The notes under the pieces: model-generated
Told to the model about the DNA's origin: nothing
The model's database searches: none
The model's input: the letters and a program-made list of their open reading frames with translations, nothing else
Made by a program: the position numbers and the translations under genes
Part shown: one piece after another, positions 12,241-13,372 of the stretch
Numbering within the stretch: the first letter of the stretch is position 1
Layout of the letters: every line of letters begins with the position of its first letter
Source: Vulcanimicrobiota bacterium
Lineage (GTDB): Bacteria; Vulcanimicrobiota; Xenobia; Xenobiales; JADMJV01
Assembly (NCBI GenBank): GCA_023447635.1
Contig: JAEXNA010000115.1
Location: 1 to 13,372, forward strand
Direction: 5' to 3'
Length of the DNA stretch: 13,372 nt

Positions 12241-13372
12241 TTACAGCCGACGCCGAGCCGCCCCGTGGTGGGCCAGCTTCACTGGCAAGAACACCGCCAT
12301 CAGGATCAGGATCAGCGAAAACGGCACCGCCGAGAGCTGAGCCACCGCCTGAATCGGATCCAGCCGCCCCTGGCGCACCAGAAAGCTCGTGATCACGGCA
12401 ATCGCCACGCCCCACAGCACCTTCAGACGGGCGGGCGGGTCCAGGTCGCCCTGCGAGGTCATCATAGCCACCACGAAACAGGCCGAATCCGCCGAGGTGA
12501 TCAAGAAGGTCGCGATCAGAAAGCAGGCCAGAAGACTGCTGGCCTGACCCAACGGTAACTGGGCCAGCAGGTAGAAGAGCGCTCCTTGATAGTTGCTCGC
12601 CTCGATCAGCGCGACCAGCCCCTTGTCGTCGCCCAGCACCAGAGAGAACGCGGTGGCTCCGAAGACCGAGAACCAGACCAGCGTCATCATCACCGGCACC
12701 AGGGTCGACCCCGAGATCAGCTCCTTGATGGTGCGCCCACGCGAGATGCGCGCGATAAAGATCCCCACGAACGGCGTCCAGGCCACCCACCAGGTGAAAT
12801 AGGTCACCGTCCAGTCCGCCATCCAGGCCTCGTACGACTGGGTGAACGGCGCCACTTTGAACGACAGGCCGGGCAGCGCGGTCAGATAGTTGCCCAGGGT
12901 ATCGACTGTCAGCTTCAGGCAAAGCAGCGTCGGCCCGGTCACGAAGACAAACGCCAGCAGCAGCGCCGCCGAACCCATGTTCAGCTCGGAGAGGATGCGG
13001 ATCCCCTTCTGCAGCCCGGTGCTGGCGGAAAGCAGAAAACAGACCGTCAGGACCGAGATCAGCAAAACGTAGCCGTTGGGCGTGTTCAGATTCCAGCCCA
13101 GCGTGCTGTCCAGCCCCGAAGCCAGCTGCAGGCTACCCGTTCCCAGGGAAGCGGCCACTCCGAAAATGACCGCCAGCGTCGCCGTCAGGTCGGCGCAGAC
13201 CGCCAGCACCCGCCGCATCCCCGGAGTCCTGGCTAGCCCCGCCACCGCTGAGGAGATCAGATAGCTCTTACGATGGCGGAACCCGTGAAAAGCGATCGCC
13301 ACCGCGCACAGCGTGTAGACCCCCCAGCCGTGAAACCCCCAGTGGAACATGGTCAGCGCCATGGCCCCCCGG
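12241..13372 (-). CDS. BCCT-family transporter (betaine/carnitine/choline type), 5' end beyond window
   Basis: The visible 377 codons are the C-terminal three quarters of a BCCT secondary transporter. The signature WWVAWTPFVGIFIARISRGRT is plain, followed by IKELISGSTLVP, and later SADSACFVVAMMTSQG in a core helix. The first visible residues (RGAMALTMFHWGFHGWGVY) correspond to the middle-membrane FHWG..W region, so about 130 residues and the start codon lie off the right edge; the in-frame ATG at 13362 is internal. At least eight hydrophobic segments can be seen. The protein ends PVKLAHHGAARRRL, a short basic tail, without the long C-terminal osmosensing extension of BetP. BCCT proteins move quaternary ammonium solutes, commonly with Na+ or by exchange; the substrate cannot be told. 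Stop TAA at 12241-12243. Confidence 0.9.
   Translation of the reverse strand, partial: RGAMALTMFHWGFHGWGVYTLCAVAIAFHGFRHRKSYLISSAVAGLARTPGMRRVLAVCADLTATLAVIFGVAASLGTGSLQLASGLDSTLGWNLNTPNGYVLLISVLTVCFLLSASTGLQKGIRILSELNMGSAALLLAFVFVTGPTLLCLKLTVDTLGNYLTALPGLSFKVAPFTQSYEAWMADWTVTYFTWWVAWTPFVGIFIARISRGRTIKELISGSTLVPVMMTLVWFSVFGATAFSLVLGDDKGLVALIEASNYQGALFYLLAQLPLGQASSLLACFLIATFLITSADSACFVVAMMTSQGDLDPPARLKVLWGVAIAVITSFLVRQGRLDPIQAVAQLSAVPFSLILILMAVFLPVKLAHHGAARRRL

Overview
This 13.4 kb window is high-GC bacterial DNA. The phylum cannot be fixed from sequence alone. Pilin-like genes and TANNNT boxes 6-8 nt before start codons would suit Armatimonadota- or Deinococcota-like bacteria, but that is a guess. 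I see no rRNA, tRNA, CRISPR array, or complete insertion sequence.

Layout: (1) 242-3694, minus strand: a tight three-gene pilus/pseudopilus operon, read from a 725-aa PilX-like protein into two small class III-signal prepilins. (2) About 3.9-10.45 kb: an accessory island. It holds a degraded fragment resembling the 3' end of a type I-G CRISPR large-subunit gene (Csx17-like, tentative), a cyanobacterial-type HExxH metalloprotein, a broken DUF1016/YhcG PD-(D/E)XK nuclease, an Rpn-family (PD-(D/E)XK) nuclease followed by a free-standing copy of its own C-terminal tail, a 119-aa small protein, a three-TM membrane protein, a secreted alpha/beta hydrolase, and a second Csx17-like 3' end. Spacers in this island carry a dispersed repeat with two short hairpins. 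(3) 10499-13372: a small anchored protein with a BamE/SmpA-like segment, a YitT-family membrane protein and, convergent to it, the 3' part of a BCCT transporter that runs off the right edge.

The most interesting locus is 6266-7460. The rpn gene has a purine-rich ribosome-binding-like stretch in front of internal ATGs. The segment from one of these ATGs to the stop has been tandemly duplicated into a separate 92-aa ORF that starts one base after the rpn stop. The two copies differ mostly by synonymous changes in their alignable parts. Rpn nucleases are known to be held in check by C-terminal-only products made from internal starts, so this looks like an intragenic antitoxin that has been copied out into its own gene. 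That function is inferred, not shown.

The island as a whole mixes defence-like nucleases with pseudogenes and repeats, as expected for a region of gene turnover, while the flanking pilin, YitT and BCCT genes are intact as far as visible.
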